Shown here: piece by piece, positions 24,870-36,618 of the stretch
How positions within the stretch are numbered: the first letter of the stretch is position 1
Layout: each line of letters begins with the position of its first letter
Assembly: GCA_036346395.1 (NCBI GenBank)
Contig: CM070611.1
Span: 22,206,473 to 22,270,472, forward strand
Direction: 5' to 3'
Origin: Hsuehochloa calcarea
Lineage: Eukaryota; Streptophyta; Magnoliopsida; Poales; Poaceae
Length of the DNA: 64,000 nt
Made by a program: the position numbers and the translations under genes
The notes under the pieces: generated by a model
Database searches by the model: none
What the model saw: the letters and a program-made list of their open reading frames with translations, nothing else
Told to the model about the DNA's origin: nothing

Positions 24870-26732
24870 TGTAGGACCGTAAAGGCGACTAGGGGGGTGA
24901 ATAGGCGCTTTCTCAACTTTCTCGTCTAAATCAAATTCAACACGAACTTTACTCCTTTAGCTATGAAAGCTAAGAAGATCATTAAGCGCACAGTGGAAGC
25001 CTTGTGCTGAATTCGATAACCCCGATGACCACACGACACAGAAGTGGAGACTTAATCTCAAAGGGCGATCTGAGGCACGAGCGGTCGACCGGCTACCACG
25101 GGCGATCGGCCGAGCGGTCAACCATGATGCGGCGAAACAACTAAGCGACGGTCGGACCGGTGGGGCGGTTCGACTCGCGAGCAATGATGCAACGAGGCGG
25201 TCGGACCGCCGTTGCAACACCGGTCTGACCGGTTCAGTCCAAAACTGAAAAACCAATCCCAAATCCAAAACGAAATTTGATCCAACTTTTGATACAACCA
25301 ATGAAACTTGACCAAATTTCGAGCAAACCTCCCTAATGATATTAGAGACCTATTTCTAGCGACGATCCTTGGATCCACTTGCGAATCGATCTCTCAAGGA
25401 TTTAACAAAGAAGTGCACAAACCCTAGAAATATGAAAATCTTTGATTCAAGACTTGCTTGTGGGGGTTGATGGTCTAGATGATTCTAGGAATACTCCCAC
25501 ACATCAAAGCAAGACAAAGTGGGTCAAAAGACCAAGTTTAAACACTTGAATCAAGGAAGCACCAAATTCATCCAAATGAGAGATGAACACAAAAGAGAGA
25601 CAAATGAACTCTCAAGCAAGCATCACAAGATTGATTGATCTCACAAGATGCTTACAAAGCCACTCGCTCAAGGAGGACAAGAGCTCACCAAGGAGCAACC
25701 ACAATCTCTCCCTCTCTTCCTCTCCAAACCTAACCTAGAAAAGGAAGGAAACCAAATGAATGCCTCAAGAGGGTTTTACATCTCCCCCCTTCTATTTATA
25801 GGAGAGGACTAGGGTTTCACTTTTGGGACCCACTCACACATGGGACCCACACACAACATCTGTTGAAGCAATCGCCTGCTTCACCACGTGTAGGTTGATC
25901 AGCGGTTCTCATCACGTCGCCAAGCCTCTCTTGTCAGAATCCCATCGGAACCTCCCGAGAGACTACGCACCGATATCCGCACCACCGATCCAACCGGTGC
26001 ACCAACCACCGTTGGATCCATCTTGCCCATCTCGCACCATGCTTGAGTCACGACCTCACCCGGTATCCATGATCGTTACGGACCTCGGCTCTCCAAGCGT
26101 AGTCGATCCACTCACCGTTGGCGTCGTTGACACGCAAGTCACCGCCTGACAATAGACAAACAAACCGTCTCCGGGAACAAGTTCTTCACAACTTGACCCA
26201 CGTTAGCTCCGCAATGCAATATACAACAATAAAGCATTGAAGTTCATACATAAAACACATTCAAAACACATCAATGCAAACTTGGCTAACCTCCAAGTCA
26301 AAAGCCGGGTCGACCGCCCCAAGGCGGTCCGACCGATTCGAGTTTGTCGGACCGCTCCCACAACGGTCGGACGGTCAAAAGACCAAAATTACAGCTTGAA
26401 AATCCGAAACCTTCTGGAATTTTCAACTCAATAGAACTTTTGACTAGGAGCTTCAAAAATGATGGGACCACATCCAGGAGACTCCCCTCACTTGCCTACA
26501 CAACCTATTTTTGGCTCAGCTCCAAAAACCAATTTTTAGCACACCGGTCGGACCGGCCACCATGGCCGGTCGGACCACTCCACAATGATCGGTCCCCTCG
26601 CCACGGTCGGGCCGATCACCGTGGTCCGACAAACAAGCAAACCCCGAAAACGCGAGATTTTGCAAACCAACAAAGCCATTGCCAATTGACTCATCATCAT
26701 GAGATCGTGCACATATCCTCACGATATCCACA
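24870..26732 (-). repeat. A1 3' LTR
   Basis: 1863 bp, TGTAGGACC...ATATCCACA on +. It matches 30818-32703, the solo LTR 36619-38494 and 40061-41916. A minus-strand TATA box (CCTATAAATAG) is at 25792-25802. GGTCGGACCG-type palindromes are clustered at about 25080-25230 and 26310-26640. Confidence 0.92.
25792..25802 (-). promoter_or_regulatory. TATA box of A-family LTR
   Basis: The minus strand reads CCTATAAATAG between the two palindrome clusters. The same element is at 31745-31755 in the partner LTR, the copy that would drive gag transcription, and at 37546-37556 and 40990-41000 as AGTATAAATAG. Confidence 0.75.
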
Positions 26733-28085
26733 ATCTCCCCCTTGATGAACACATTGGCAATTATCAAGAAAATGTGGTTTTTCGAAATGAAAAGTAAAAA
26801 CTTCGTCGTTTTCGCATAAAGGCACAACTTGGTCCATAAGCAAGAAAAAGCCTAGGAACCGACCAAGCTGGCTTCAGAATAGTATAAGAAAGTGAGATAA
26901 GGCAATGAAAACACAGGAGGATTCAAATTCCAGAAAGTAGCCAAAAATCTCACTTAGGTCCAAATGAAAGACAATTTTTCTATTTGACCTTTGATCATTG
27001 TGAGTTTTTTTCAATTGCAATTAAAGTCAGAAAAAGGCAATAAAACCCAGAGACTCAACTCACTATGATCACAAATTTTCAAAAGGCTCATTTTTTTGTT
27101 TGTGTGTTCTTTTATGTAAAACCAGTATTTTCTTCCATCCTTCTCCCCCTTTGACAATGAATTCATCAAGATGCAAGGGAAAAGAAAAAGAAGATGAAAT
27201 GACTTTATTTGAAATTTAATGAAAGGAGCCATGACCATTATCGAAATAGACAGTACAAGAATTATACCAAGCCATATAAGGTGAAGAAACTATATTCAAT
27301 CATGGCAAAACATGTACTGCAAAGCTAAAACCAAGTTAGCAGAAATCTGAGATTAAAAGAATGAATACCATGAAAAGTTGCTCAAAATCATAGTTTCACT
27401 AAAAGCAACCAAGAATGAGTCAAGCCATGTCTATAAGGAAAAAGGAGACTCAAAACAAGAACTGAGGCATTTTGAGCATTAAAAGTATTCTTTTGAAGCA
27501 AAAACTCAAGCACTTAGCATTTTGAGCATTTTCTAAAAAGAATTTTTCCACTGTGCTAGATATCAAGCCTTGCCGCGACCATCTCAAGCGATAAGCTTAA
27601 AAGAATGATCTAGGTCATCCAAAACTCCCCCTGAGTTCATGCCCAGTGCAATGGCAAGCCGTCTCATGAGAAAGGATTGGTGAGATCAGTTTTTTCGCAC
27701 AGAAAATCTCATTTTTCATTTGCTTGACTTAATAAGATAAAAAACTCATTTTCATCTCAAAATAAGTTCAAGACTCAATTCAACCTATTTGACATGGCAA
27801 GAATCATAAGAGGATCACTAGAGCAAAACTTGTCACAAGATCCAACAAGACATGATTTGATTCGAATTGCTCACAGATACAAAGCTAGCAAGGCAAAAGC
27901 TAAGCTGAACAAGAAGAGCCATAAAAGAAGTCTAGCAGACTATCACTTGATATGACAAGGTATAGAATATGAAATCAAGTCATACAAGGATAATAATCAA
28001 AGCTCCACAAGTTTTATTATGCAATGCAAGACATTTGAAATGAAAATGCATTATGATACAATGAATGCAAAAAGAGCAAATTCCC
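26733..28085 (-). other. A1 3' non-coding region with multiple polypurine tracts
   Basis: No gene. The minus strand carries GGGGGAG tracts against the LTR (26733-26745) and at 27143-27150 and 27625-27632. The first two follow similar TTCAT..CAA contexts. Repeated polypurine tracts before the 3' LTR are a known Sirevirus feature. The region is conserved in A2 (41917-43291) and, more distantly, in the B family (48239-49490). Confidence 0.8.
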
Positions 28086-30762
28086 TCAAAACATCCATGC
28101 CTCAGTACTGGGATTTGAGATAAAAGATCTAGGTGTCCAGTACTGAGATAGACGATGCCTGGGAATAGCAAAAGAAGCAACAGAAAGATGATTAGGCACA
28201 AAATCATAAGAATGCCCACCAGCACCACCTGGACCTCTCCAAAACGATCTACCAAAAGACCGATACTCCCCCTGTCTAGGTGCTACCCGTGATCTCTCCT
28301 CACGATATCCTAAACCAACCTGCTGCCTGGACCCACCAAAAGAGTCAACAAAGTTCTCTACAAACCTAGGCCTATATGAGGTGAATAGGTCGCTGGCTCT
28401 AGAGACTACACAAGAAGAGACTCCTCTAATGGATCTCAAAGTGCTCACTCTCTCTTTCCTCTCAATCTTTGCTCTCCGAAATCAAAACTCAACAGTGTGG
28501 CCCTCTTTCTTGCAGAAGGTGCAATGGTACTTGACCTTTTGAGGGGTCCGTACAGGTGAAACAGAAGCACCTTTCTTGCTAGAAAGAGTTTGAGCAGAAC
28601 CTACAGATTTCAAAGCAACCTTTGAAGTCTTAGGATGTTCTTGCTCACACAAACCACTTTCCACAACTCTAGCAGTCTTTGGTGGGTGATTCTTGGAAAG
28701 CTCTAGGGACTTAAAACCTAGGCCACTGTTTTTCACACTCACCTTGGATTGATCTAGAATCAAGTTGAGTTTCTTTTTCCCACTAGAAAACTTCTCAAGA
28801 GACATTTTGAGGTAATCATTCTCTTTTGCCAAAACTCCACAATTGGAGCACTTTTTAGAATTGATTGCCTCAACATGTTTGCTCCTAAGAAGATCCACTT
28901 CCACTTTTAGAGCCTCACAAGACACACAATAGGACTCTCCAATCCTATTCAACTGCTCCTTAAATTTGACTCTAAAAGCATCTTGTATCTTACCAACAAT
29001 TGTTTCAACTTCGGTATGCAACATACAAGAGGAAGAATCAATGACTTTCTTGGAAGCAGTAAGACACATGGATTTTTCAATTTTAGCTTTCTCTTCAAGA
29101 GTCTTGTTTAAAGCTTCAATCACGCTTAGGACAATTTTCACATGATGCAGCTCTAGAGTAAACGACCATTTCGGTCATCTCTTGCGTTTTAATCCTATTG
29201 TTCTTACAATGAGAGCAAGTGTGACTAGCATCAAATTTTTGCAATTCTTTTAAAGAGCTATCCAGTTTTAATTCTAGCAAAGCACAATTTGAGCAGATTA
29301 AAGGAATAGCATCCAAGGTAGTCACACCAAGCGGAATGGCATCCATGCAAACAGAACTAGACTTGAGAGATTCTAGTTCAGAAAGAGCATTTTTCAATTG
29401 TTTTTTAACAGAGGAATGAGCATTATTTAAGCTTGACAATTCATTAAGCAAGCTAGAGCATGATTCACAGAAATCATCAGGATTAATGGATTTGAGCCTA
29501 ACAACTTCTAGGTTCAAATTATCAATCATAGTATCCTGTTTCTTAATCAATTTAGCTTGCTTACGCATTTTTTGTTCAGCAAGCACTAAAGCCCTTTTCA
29601 TGTCAGGAAGTGAAGGGCATACCTCATAGGGATCACTAAAAGGATCCTCGCTGTTGGAGGAGTTGCTGTCGTGGCTGTTCTTAGCCATGAAGCACATGCC
29701 TGTGAAATCACGTGCCTTCTTCTTGCCACGGGAGTCACTCTTGTCGTCCTCCGCCTCCGAGTCCACATCATCCATGCTCACATCTTCTAGAGCTTCAAGG
29801 ACCCGGCTGACAAACTTGCGATAGTTTGTCTTCTTGGACTTAGCATCCCTCGCTTGAGGATGCCTTTGTGACTCCTTCTCCTCCTTGCCCTTCAGCTTGG
29901 GGCATCTAGAGCGAATGTGGTTTGGCTCACCACATTCAAAGCATGTGATAGGTCCACCTCTTCTCCTACTCCTCACATTGTTGTAAGCCCTCGTGAATTT
30001 TGTGGATAGGAGGGCTAAATCATCTTCAGGTAGTCTCTCAAGTTGCTCATCACTCAAAGAATGCAAAGCTGACAAAGAAAAGCCAGATGAGCTACAATCC
30101 AAAGAATCAGAATATCTACCCTTAGATTGGTCGACCACTAAAGCCATCGAATCTGTCATGGGGAGACGCGAGATAAAATCAATCTCATGCGTCTTCAATC
30201 TAGAGTAAAGCTTATCCATGGTAAGCTCACTCATGACAGTGTTGTCATTTATGGCAGTGATCTTCATCCCCCAGACCTTCACATCCAAAGCACCCAAAAG
30301 CTGGCGTTCATTTTTAGACTCAGAGAAGACAAGATCAACAACGCGGAGATCATGAAGAATTTTAGAAAATCTCCCCCACAGCTCATCTAAAGATTCACCA
30401 GGTCTTTGCTCGATCTTGGAATATGCTTTCTTTAGCTGGTTCTGTCTCACTTCCTTGATCGCAGTGGACCCCTCGTGATAATCACAAAGAGTCCGCCAGA
30501 TCTCATGAGCAGACGGCAAATGAGCAACACGCTCAAACTCCGATCGACTAAGACCTTGAATCAAAAAATTCTGAGCCCTGCTGTTGTTCTCCACATCTGG
30601 AGTGATCAAATTGTCATCGGCTGGCACGACATAAGGGTTTTTCACCTTAAGCCAAATTTCGTGCCCTTGAGCCTCGATGTAGGTCTGCATTCGGGCCTTC
30701 CAATAAGCAAAATCAACTCCATCAAAAACATGTGGTCTGATTGAATATCTGTCAGTCGCCAT
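28086..30762 (-). pseudogene. A1 Sirevirus gag, nearly intact
   Basis: Starts MATDRYSIRPHVFDGVDFAY (ATG at 30762), the copia gag N-terminus. The gag core follows (WRTLCDYHEGSTAIKEVRQN), then a CCHC knuckle at about residues 272-285 (CFECGEPNHIRSRCPKLK), an acidic stretch, and a long Leu-rich C-terminal part with repeated CxxC motifs. The open frame runs 548 codons to 29116. It continues in another frame (28482-29141) after a single frameshift, reaches a second CxxC-x3-GH finger (CTFCKKEGHTVEF), and meets an in-frame TGA at about 28484. The Arg/Gly/Ser-rich tail resumes in the same frame to 28086. Two lesions over 890 codons make this the best-preserved large coding region of the window. Product: capsid/nucleocapsid protein. 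There is no pol downstream. Confidence 0.9.
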
Positions 30763-30802
30763 GGCTCCAAAGACCGGTTAAGAACTATGAGAAGAGCTAA
30801 CC

Positions 30803-30815
30803 GGCTCTGATACCA
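30803..30815 (-). promoter_or_regulatory. A1 primer-binding site
   Basis: The minus strand reads TGGTATCAGAGCC, complementary to initiator Met-tRNA, two bases from the LTR. Confidence 0.93.
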
Positions 30816-30817
30816 CT

Positions 30818-32703
30818 TGTAGGACCATAAAGGCGACTAGGGGGGTGAATAGGCGTTTTCTCAACTTTCTCGCCTAAATCAAATTCAACACGAACTTTAC
30901 TCCTTTAGCTATGAAAGCTAAGAAGATCGATAGTTTACGTGGAAGCCTTGTCAATTCGATAACCCGATGACCACATGACACAGTGGAGACTTAATCTCAA
31001 AGGGTAGATCTGAGCACAGGCGGTCGACCGGCTACCGCGGGCGATCGACGGCCAACCAACCAATGATCGGCCTCAGAACTAATCGACGGTCGGCCGGTGG
31101 ACAGCGGTTCGACCCGGCAGAACAACGGTCTGAAAATACGGGCGGTCGGACCGCCGTTGCAACACCGGTCTGACCGGTTCAGTCCAGAACTGAAAAACCA
31201 ATCCCAAATCCAAAACGAAATTTGATCCAACTTTTGATACAACCAATGAAACTTGACCAAATTTCGAGCACACCTCCCTAATGATATTAGGGACCTATTT
31301 CTAGTGACGATCCTTCGGATCCACTACGCAGAATCGATCTCTCAAGGATTTAACAAAGAAGTGTACAAACCCTAGAAATATGAAAATCTTTGATTCAAGA
31401 CTTGCTTGTGGGGGTTGATGGTCTAGATGATTCTAGGAATACTCCCACACATCAAAGCAAGACAAAGTGGGTCAAAAGACCAAGTTTAAACACTTGAATC
31501 AAGGAAGCACCAAATTCATCCAAATGATAGATGAACACAAAAGAGAGACAAATGAACTCTCAAGCAAGCATCACAAGATTGATTGATCTCACAAGATGCT
31601 TACAAAGCCACTCCCTCAAGGAGGACAAGAGCTCACCAAGGAGCAACCACAATCTCTCCCTCTCTTCCTCTCCAAACCTTAACCCTAGAAAAAGGAAGGG
31701 GAAACCAAATGAATGCCTCAAGAGGGTTTTACATCTCCCCCCTTCTATTTATAGGAGAGGACTAGGGTTTCACTTTTGGGACCCACTCACACATGGGACC
31801 CACACACAACATTTGTTGAAGCAATCGCCTGCTTCACCACGTGTAGGTTGATCAGCGGTTCTCATCACGTCGCCAAGCCTCTCTTGTCCGAATCCCATCG
31901 GAACCTCCCAGAGACTCGCACCGATATCCGCACCACCTGATCCAACCAGCTGCACCGAACCACCCGTTTGATCCATCTTGCCCATCCTGCACCATGCTTG
32001 AGTCACACGACCTCACCCGGTATCCATGATCGTTCTGGACCTCAGCTCTCCAAACGTAGTCCCGATCCACTCACCGCTGACGCCGCTGACACCGCAAGCC
32101 ACCGCACGACAATAGACAAACAAACCGTCTCCGGGAACAAGTTCTTCACAACTTGACCCACGTTAGCTCCGCAATGCAATATACAACAATAAAGCATTGA
32201 AGTTCATACATAAAACACATTCAAAACACATCAATGCAAACTTGGCTAACCTCCAAGTCAAAGCCGGTCTGACCGCCCCACAAGGCCGGTCCGACCGATT
32301 TCAGGCCGGTCGGACCGCTCCCACAACGGCGGTCGGGCCGGTCAAAAAGACTTAGCCAAAATTCCAGCTTGAAAATCCGAAACCTTCTGGAATTTTCAAC
32401 CCAATAGAACTTTTGACTGGGAGCTCCAAAAATGATGGGACCACATCCAGGAGACTCCCCTCACTTGCCTACACAACCTATTTTTGGCTCAGCTCCAAAA
32501 ACCAATTTTTAGCACACCAGTCGGACCGGCCACCATGGCCGGTCGGACCACTCCATGGGCGGTCCGACCGCCCACAACGGCCGATCGCCTCGTGGTCCGA
32601 CAAACAAGAAAACCCCGAAAACGCGAGATTTTGCAAACCAATAAAGCCATTGCCAATTGACTCATCATCCTAAGATCGTGCACATATCCTCACGATATCC
32701 ACA
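30818..32703 (-). repeat. A1 5' LTR
   Basis: 1886 bp, the partner of 24870-26732. TATA box at 31745-31755 (minus). It would drive gag transcription. Confidence 0.92.
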
Positions 32704-32708
32704 GTCCC
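32704..32708. repeat. A1 target-site duplication (right)
   Basis: GTCCC, matching 24865-24869. CACTA-1 sequence resumes here. Confidence 0.9.
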
Positions 32709-33918
32709 CAACACAGAACTACACGTCCCAGGACTAGCTTGTCAATCTTTGCATGACTGGTACATGCGCAAGACTCGAGAGGAGGGGGACCATACTGGAA
32801 TCATCGTCAAATACAAGAGGGGGCATTTTCTACACGAGCCAGGCCACTTCGTCGTGGGCTTCGACGACTTATTCAACCTATACAACCTTAATGCCCTCGA
32901 CGCATCACTTCTACGATGCTGGACACTGTAAGTGTGTATAATCAAGATCTACACTCACATGATACCGATAAATATCAAAACTCATTGCTTATCTACAGAT
33001 GCATTATGAAATATGCCCATCGACTCAAAGAACTGGTGGGTTTCCTCGACCCACACGTGATCTCTGAGCAAACAATCAACCAAGACGCATACTACATCAA
33101 GAATTACATAAAATGGGATTGCTTGCTTTGGACGACAGGGAGTACATAATGGTGCCCTACAACCAGAAGTAAGTGCTTCACTACTTGTTATACAAATTTC
33201 GTTTGAACATAGGTTTATGACTATAGCAATATACATGAGTAGGTTCCACTGGATTCTTCTAATCGTCGTACCAAAGAGGAACACGGTATTGTACCTTGAT
33301 TCCCTACTGAACAAAAACCACTGCTTCACCCTTCTTAATGGAATACTCGATAGGTATGTTCATTTCCTCCGCACATTATAACTCTATTGTAGTCTTCCTT
33401 CGTTTGAAATGGACGCGGATAATTTTTTAGAATCATGTAGGTCATTCATCGGCTATGTTACCGAGGGAGGGGCATACAAGGGATCGAGCGCCACACTGAC
33501 TCACAGGATGCGGTTTTCGGTACGCGCTACAACACAATAATCCTATATCATACTTCGTAATATTGCATCTCAAACTGACTGTACCTATATATGTAATTCT
33601 ATTTTTGCAGTGCCGCCAGCAAAAACGAGATCACCTATGCGCATTCTACGTATGGCATCATATGCGGCTATTGATTGGTTCTAGGAGGCACGATCCCCAG
33701 GTTTGTCAATCTCGCAATAATTATTTCTTAATTATAAATTTAAATATATATGCTTACTACTTTACTCCTGCTGTCGACAGGTCTTAGATATAGAGTTAAA
33801 TGCACTCAACATGAACGAGGTCCTGTAAGTTCGAGGGGCTCTCTGCAGCTTCATCAAGGCGGACATCGTTTACCTCAACGGAGAGTTTCACGCCGTCGAC
33901 ACTGATGAACGACCTTCG
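32709..33918 (+). pseudogene. Ulp1-like (C48) cysteine protease gene carried by CACTA-1
   Basis: Six exons with GT-AG introns in consistent phase: to 32927, 32999-33168, 33243-33353, 33441-33519, 33611-33700 and 33781-33918. The first has HDWYMRKTR and GHFLHEPGHFVVGFDDLFN; the second has CIMKYAHRLKELVGFLDPHV and EYIMVPYNQK. Catalytic region: FHWILLIVVPK (His) and VLYLDSLL (Asp) in exon 3, CRQQKRDHLCAFYVW in exon 5 (Gln and Cys, with Leu before Cys where classical Ulp1 has Asp). Lesions: a 1-base frame change near 33115 and an in-frame TAA at 33826. The family removes SUMO or SUMO-like tags, and captured Ulp1-like genes are common in plant DNA transposons. Whether this one acts on SUMO is unknown. 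The exon upstream of 32709 lies at or before 24869, split by A1. Confidence 0.85.
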
Positions 33919-34139
33919 AACAATTGATTCAATATTGTAATTCACTTTGAATAGTTGTAATTCAATTTGTAACTCTACTAACAATACTTGAAATATTCTT
34001 TTGCAATTGATTTTCACTTAAATGATCACTCTCTGTTGTCAGATTCATCTGTGATGTACCTGTTTCTGCTTGTTTGTTTTCAGAGGGCATGGCTAGCAAT
34101 TCCTGAGGCTAGCTGAAAATGCAACAAAAATTAATTAGG

Positions 34140-34632
34140 TACAAAGAACAATCACAGACGGTTTTTGTTGAAACCGTCTGTGAAGGCCACTATCACAGAC
34201 GGTTGCAACCAAGAACCGTCTGTGATATACCAATATCACAGACGGTTGTTGGTTGCAACCTTCTGTGATACATTTATATCACATACAGTTTTTCAATACA
34301 GCCGTCTGTGATAAGCGGTCTATCACAGACGGTTGTATTGACAAACCGTCTGTGATATAAATGTATTACATACGGTTGCAACCAAGAACGATCCGTGATA
34401 GTGGTATATCACAGACGGTTCTTGGTTGAAACCGTCTGTGATAGTGGCCCTTCACAGACGGTGTTTTGTTAAAAACTGTCTGTGTTGATCCTTATCACAG
34501 ACGGTTGAAAAACCGTCATTGATAACCGCCTGTCATCATAGACGTACAAATTAAGATGGTTCAAAAATCGTCTGTGATTACGTCTGTGATGACGGTTCCG
34601 AACCGTCTGTGATGACCTTTTGTGTAGTAGTG
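34140..34632 (+). repeat. CACTA-1 subterminal repeats and right terminus
   Basis: About a dozen alternating CACAGACGGTT / AACCGTCTGTG units, many forming inverted pairs 20-30 bp apart, ending CTTTTGTGTAGTAGTG. These are the usual CACTA subterminal binding sites for the element's own protein. Confidence 0.9.
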
Positions 34633-35501
34633 TGTGCACCCCGGCTGTTATTGAATTAAATCAAATCAGAATTTAATCATTTAGTTAAATAGTTAATAAG
34701 TGTATGACATGTGGGACCGCTATCTGTTTTATAAATAAAATCAAGAAAATAAAAATATGAGTCCCTTAACACATCAGTTAATAAAATATAGAAAAATAAG
34801 AAAAGTCACTTTCAGTTCAGAGGAAAATACGCTTTCTCTTTTGAAAAACGTAAACCTCAGAAGAACTTAAAGGAAAATACACACTTTCTTTGTTAGCAAA
34901 TCTTATTTTTTTTTATATGTTAGAAAGTGTAAACCTTAGAGAATACGCTTTCGACATTACCTTTTTATTAATTTCTGGATTTTCAAAACCGAAGTAAATG
35001 CAAACCTTAATAACTTTTGCATATGAACTCCAAATTGAGTTAATCTTTTTTTTATAAATTCATCTAAAATTATGCTTTATCTGAATATGCAAAAAATTAG
35101 GATTTTGTCGTTGTTGAATTTAGTTTTCTATAATTAATTTGCTATCGGTTCTTTTTGAATAGACGTCGATACTTCGGACAAAATTTTCTACAATACTCCA
35201 TCCTCATACTCTGAGATACCAGAGCAAGCCAAGCACCTATTTTGATAATTGATGCTATTATTTCAATTATTTTAGTTCTTTTTGCAAAATCTATTATACA
35301 TGCGTGTATGTTTTCTTAAGATTGCTATATTTGGGGATAAAGGTAGTTACATTCCTATTCAATACATAATCCTCCTGAAAATATTAGTATCCTTACTGTT
35401 ACAGCCATTGGGTTATAGCTTAGGTAATAAATGATGCTGATTTGAGTATTTCCAGTGCGAATATCACACAAGTGGTTAGCCAGGCTCTAGATTTACTAAA
35501 A
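34633..35501. other. AT-rich flanking sequence, no gene seen
   Basis: Begins immediately after the CACTA-1 terminus. Stops are frequent in all frames. Phrases such as 'cttttgcatatgaactcc' resemble grass Ty3 LTR sequence, so it may be part of an old LTR. This is a weak inference. Confidence 0.4.
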
Positions 35502-36618
35502 TAGGAAAACTGGATGAAATGTTGAATGTGAATTTGGGAGATTTTAAAATGATAATCCAGAGGGGTTTACCTCTATTATTTTGTATAAAAATAAAAATAA
35601 AAAACTTAGTTTGTGACGCGGGTGAGTTATATTACAATCTAAGCAGTGTGAGAGGTATATCTCACAAGTAGATAGGGTAGATCCTCGGTGGGGTCAATTA
35701 TGATGTAATGCGTGTGAATCATATTTAAGCCTAAGCGCACAACCATATGTACTAGTATGGGATGACCTTAGCTAATTAAGAAATCAAGACTAGCCATGCA
35801 TGTTCAGAGGCCACGAGAGTGCGAGCATAACAGGGCACACAATCTCAAGGGCCTCTTCACTGAGACATTGGGAACAAAGCTTACCAACACAAATGGTGAA
35901 TGCCTCACTGAGACGAGGGTGTACCCGGGTGAAGTGAGGGTTTTCATTCACCGAGCTAGTGCAAGGTTAAGACTAGGTGATGTAAAGGCTTCGTTACATG
36001 CTCTAGACTGCTCACTAAAAGATTGTGAACAGTGGCATCGACAGATGCCGAATAAACTAGAGAATTTGTATTCTGTAGGTAAAGTTGTACATCTCTGCAG
36101 AGTATAAATCTATTTAAATAGTTGTGCTCGCGGTCATGAGCATGCTTAGTGATGCTTCATCGGGTATAGTATCAACTTTTACAAAAATAATTTTATCGGG
36201 AAATGTTGGGATGGATATTTTGGTGTTGTTGAATCCGAGTGTCATGTCTATGGCTGAAAATAAGATACTGATCGCAGCCAAGGAGGGTTGTGATTTGTCA
36301 TTTATCAAGTTACTTACTGGTTGTTCCTTATTTATTTAGCTACTCTTTAAACTTCCGATGCAAAATACTATGTATTGTTATTGCAAATAAAAATTTGCTT
36401 AATACTGAAAACAACATGTAGTGTAGAGCCTCATCTCTTGTTAGCCAAGCATGTATATAAATTTTGTGATATACTACAAGTCTTGTTGAGTACGTAACAT
36501 ACTCAATCTTGCTTAAATTATTGTTCAAAGGATGAGGATAATCAAATGCTGGACAACGCCTTCTTCGGTCTAGGTACAGGTGTACGGGGATAGGTATTTC
36601 TAGTGTTTACTCATTGGT
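35502..36618. repeat. Tandem duplication unit, copy 1 (flank)
   Basis: About 1.1 kb, nearly identical to 38940-40060. It contains a 103-codon open frame (35796-36107), partly shared with 39312-39551 but shifted and unrecognised. The phrase 'gctcgcggtcatgagcatg' and the AT-rich polyA-like end suggest old LTR-derived sequence. It ends with TTGGT at the solo LTR. Confidence 0.88.
36614..36618. repeat. Solo LTR target-site duplication (left)
   Basis: TTGGT, matching 38495-38499. In the duplicate the same site reads TTAGT (40056-40060). Confidence 0.88.

Larger units (their letters stand above)
24870..32703 (-). mobile_element. Complete gag-only Sirevirus (Ty1/copia) element A1
   Basis: 7.8-kb element with LTRs at 24870-26732 and 30818-32703, TSD GTCCC, PBS at 30803-30815 and PPT at 26733-26745, all minus strand. 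Sirevirus hallmarks: LTRs packed with a palindromic motif (GGTCGGACCG) on both sides of the promoter, several polypurine tracts before the 3' LTR, and a long gag. The whole pol (PR, IN, RT, RNase H) is absent. Gag ends at 28086 and is followed by the usual 3' non-coding region. The related element A2 (40061-46641) keeps pol. A1 can be mobilised only in trans. It was inserted into CACTA-1. Confidence 0.9.
32704..34632 (+). mobile_element. CACTA-1 right end
   Basis: Contains the 3' exons of the Ulp1-like gene, subterminal repeats and the terminal GTAGTAGTG, the inverse complement of CACTACTAC. The second CACTA copy has the same arrangement at 49494-51283. Confidence 0.88.

Noticed and set aside
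24957..25378. Arg/Ser-rich minus-strand frames in family-A LTRs
   Set aside because: They arise from the repeated GGTCGGACCG palindromes, and equivalent frames differ between the LTR copies.
34140..34632. Regularly spaced repeats suggesting a CRISPR array or a MITE
   Set aside because: The units alternate in orientation, spacing varies, and they end in the CACTA terminus. They are subterminal repeats, in a plant genome.
35796..36107. 103-codon open frame that looks conserved in two copies
   Set aside because: The second copy (39312-39551) starts at a different place because of indels, so the similarity is only that of a recent tandem duplication. No recognised domain.
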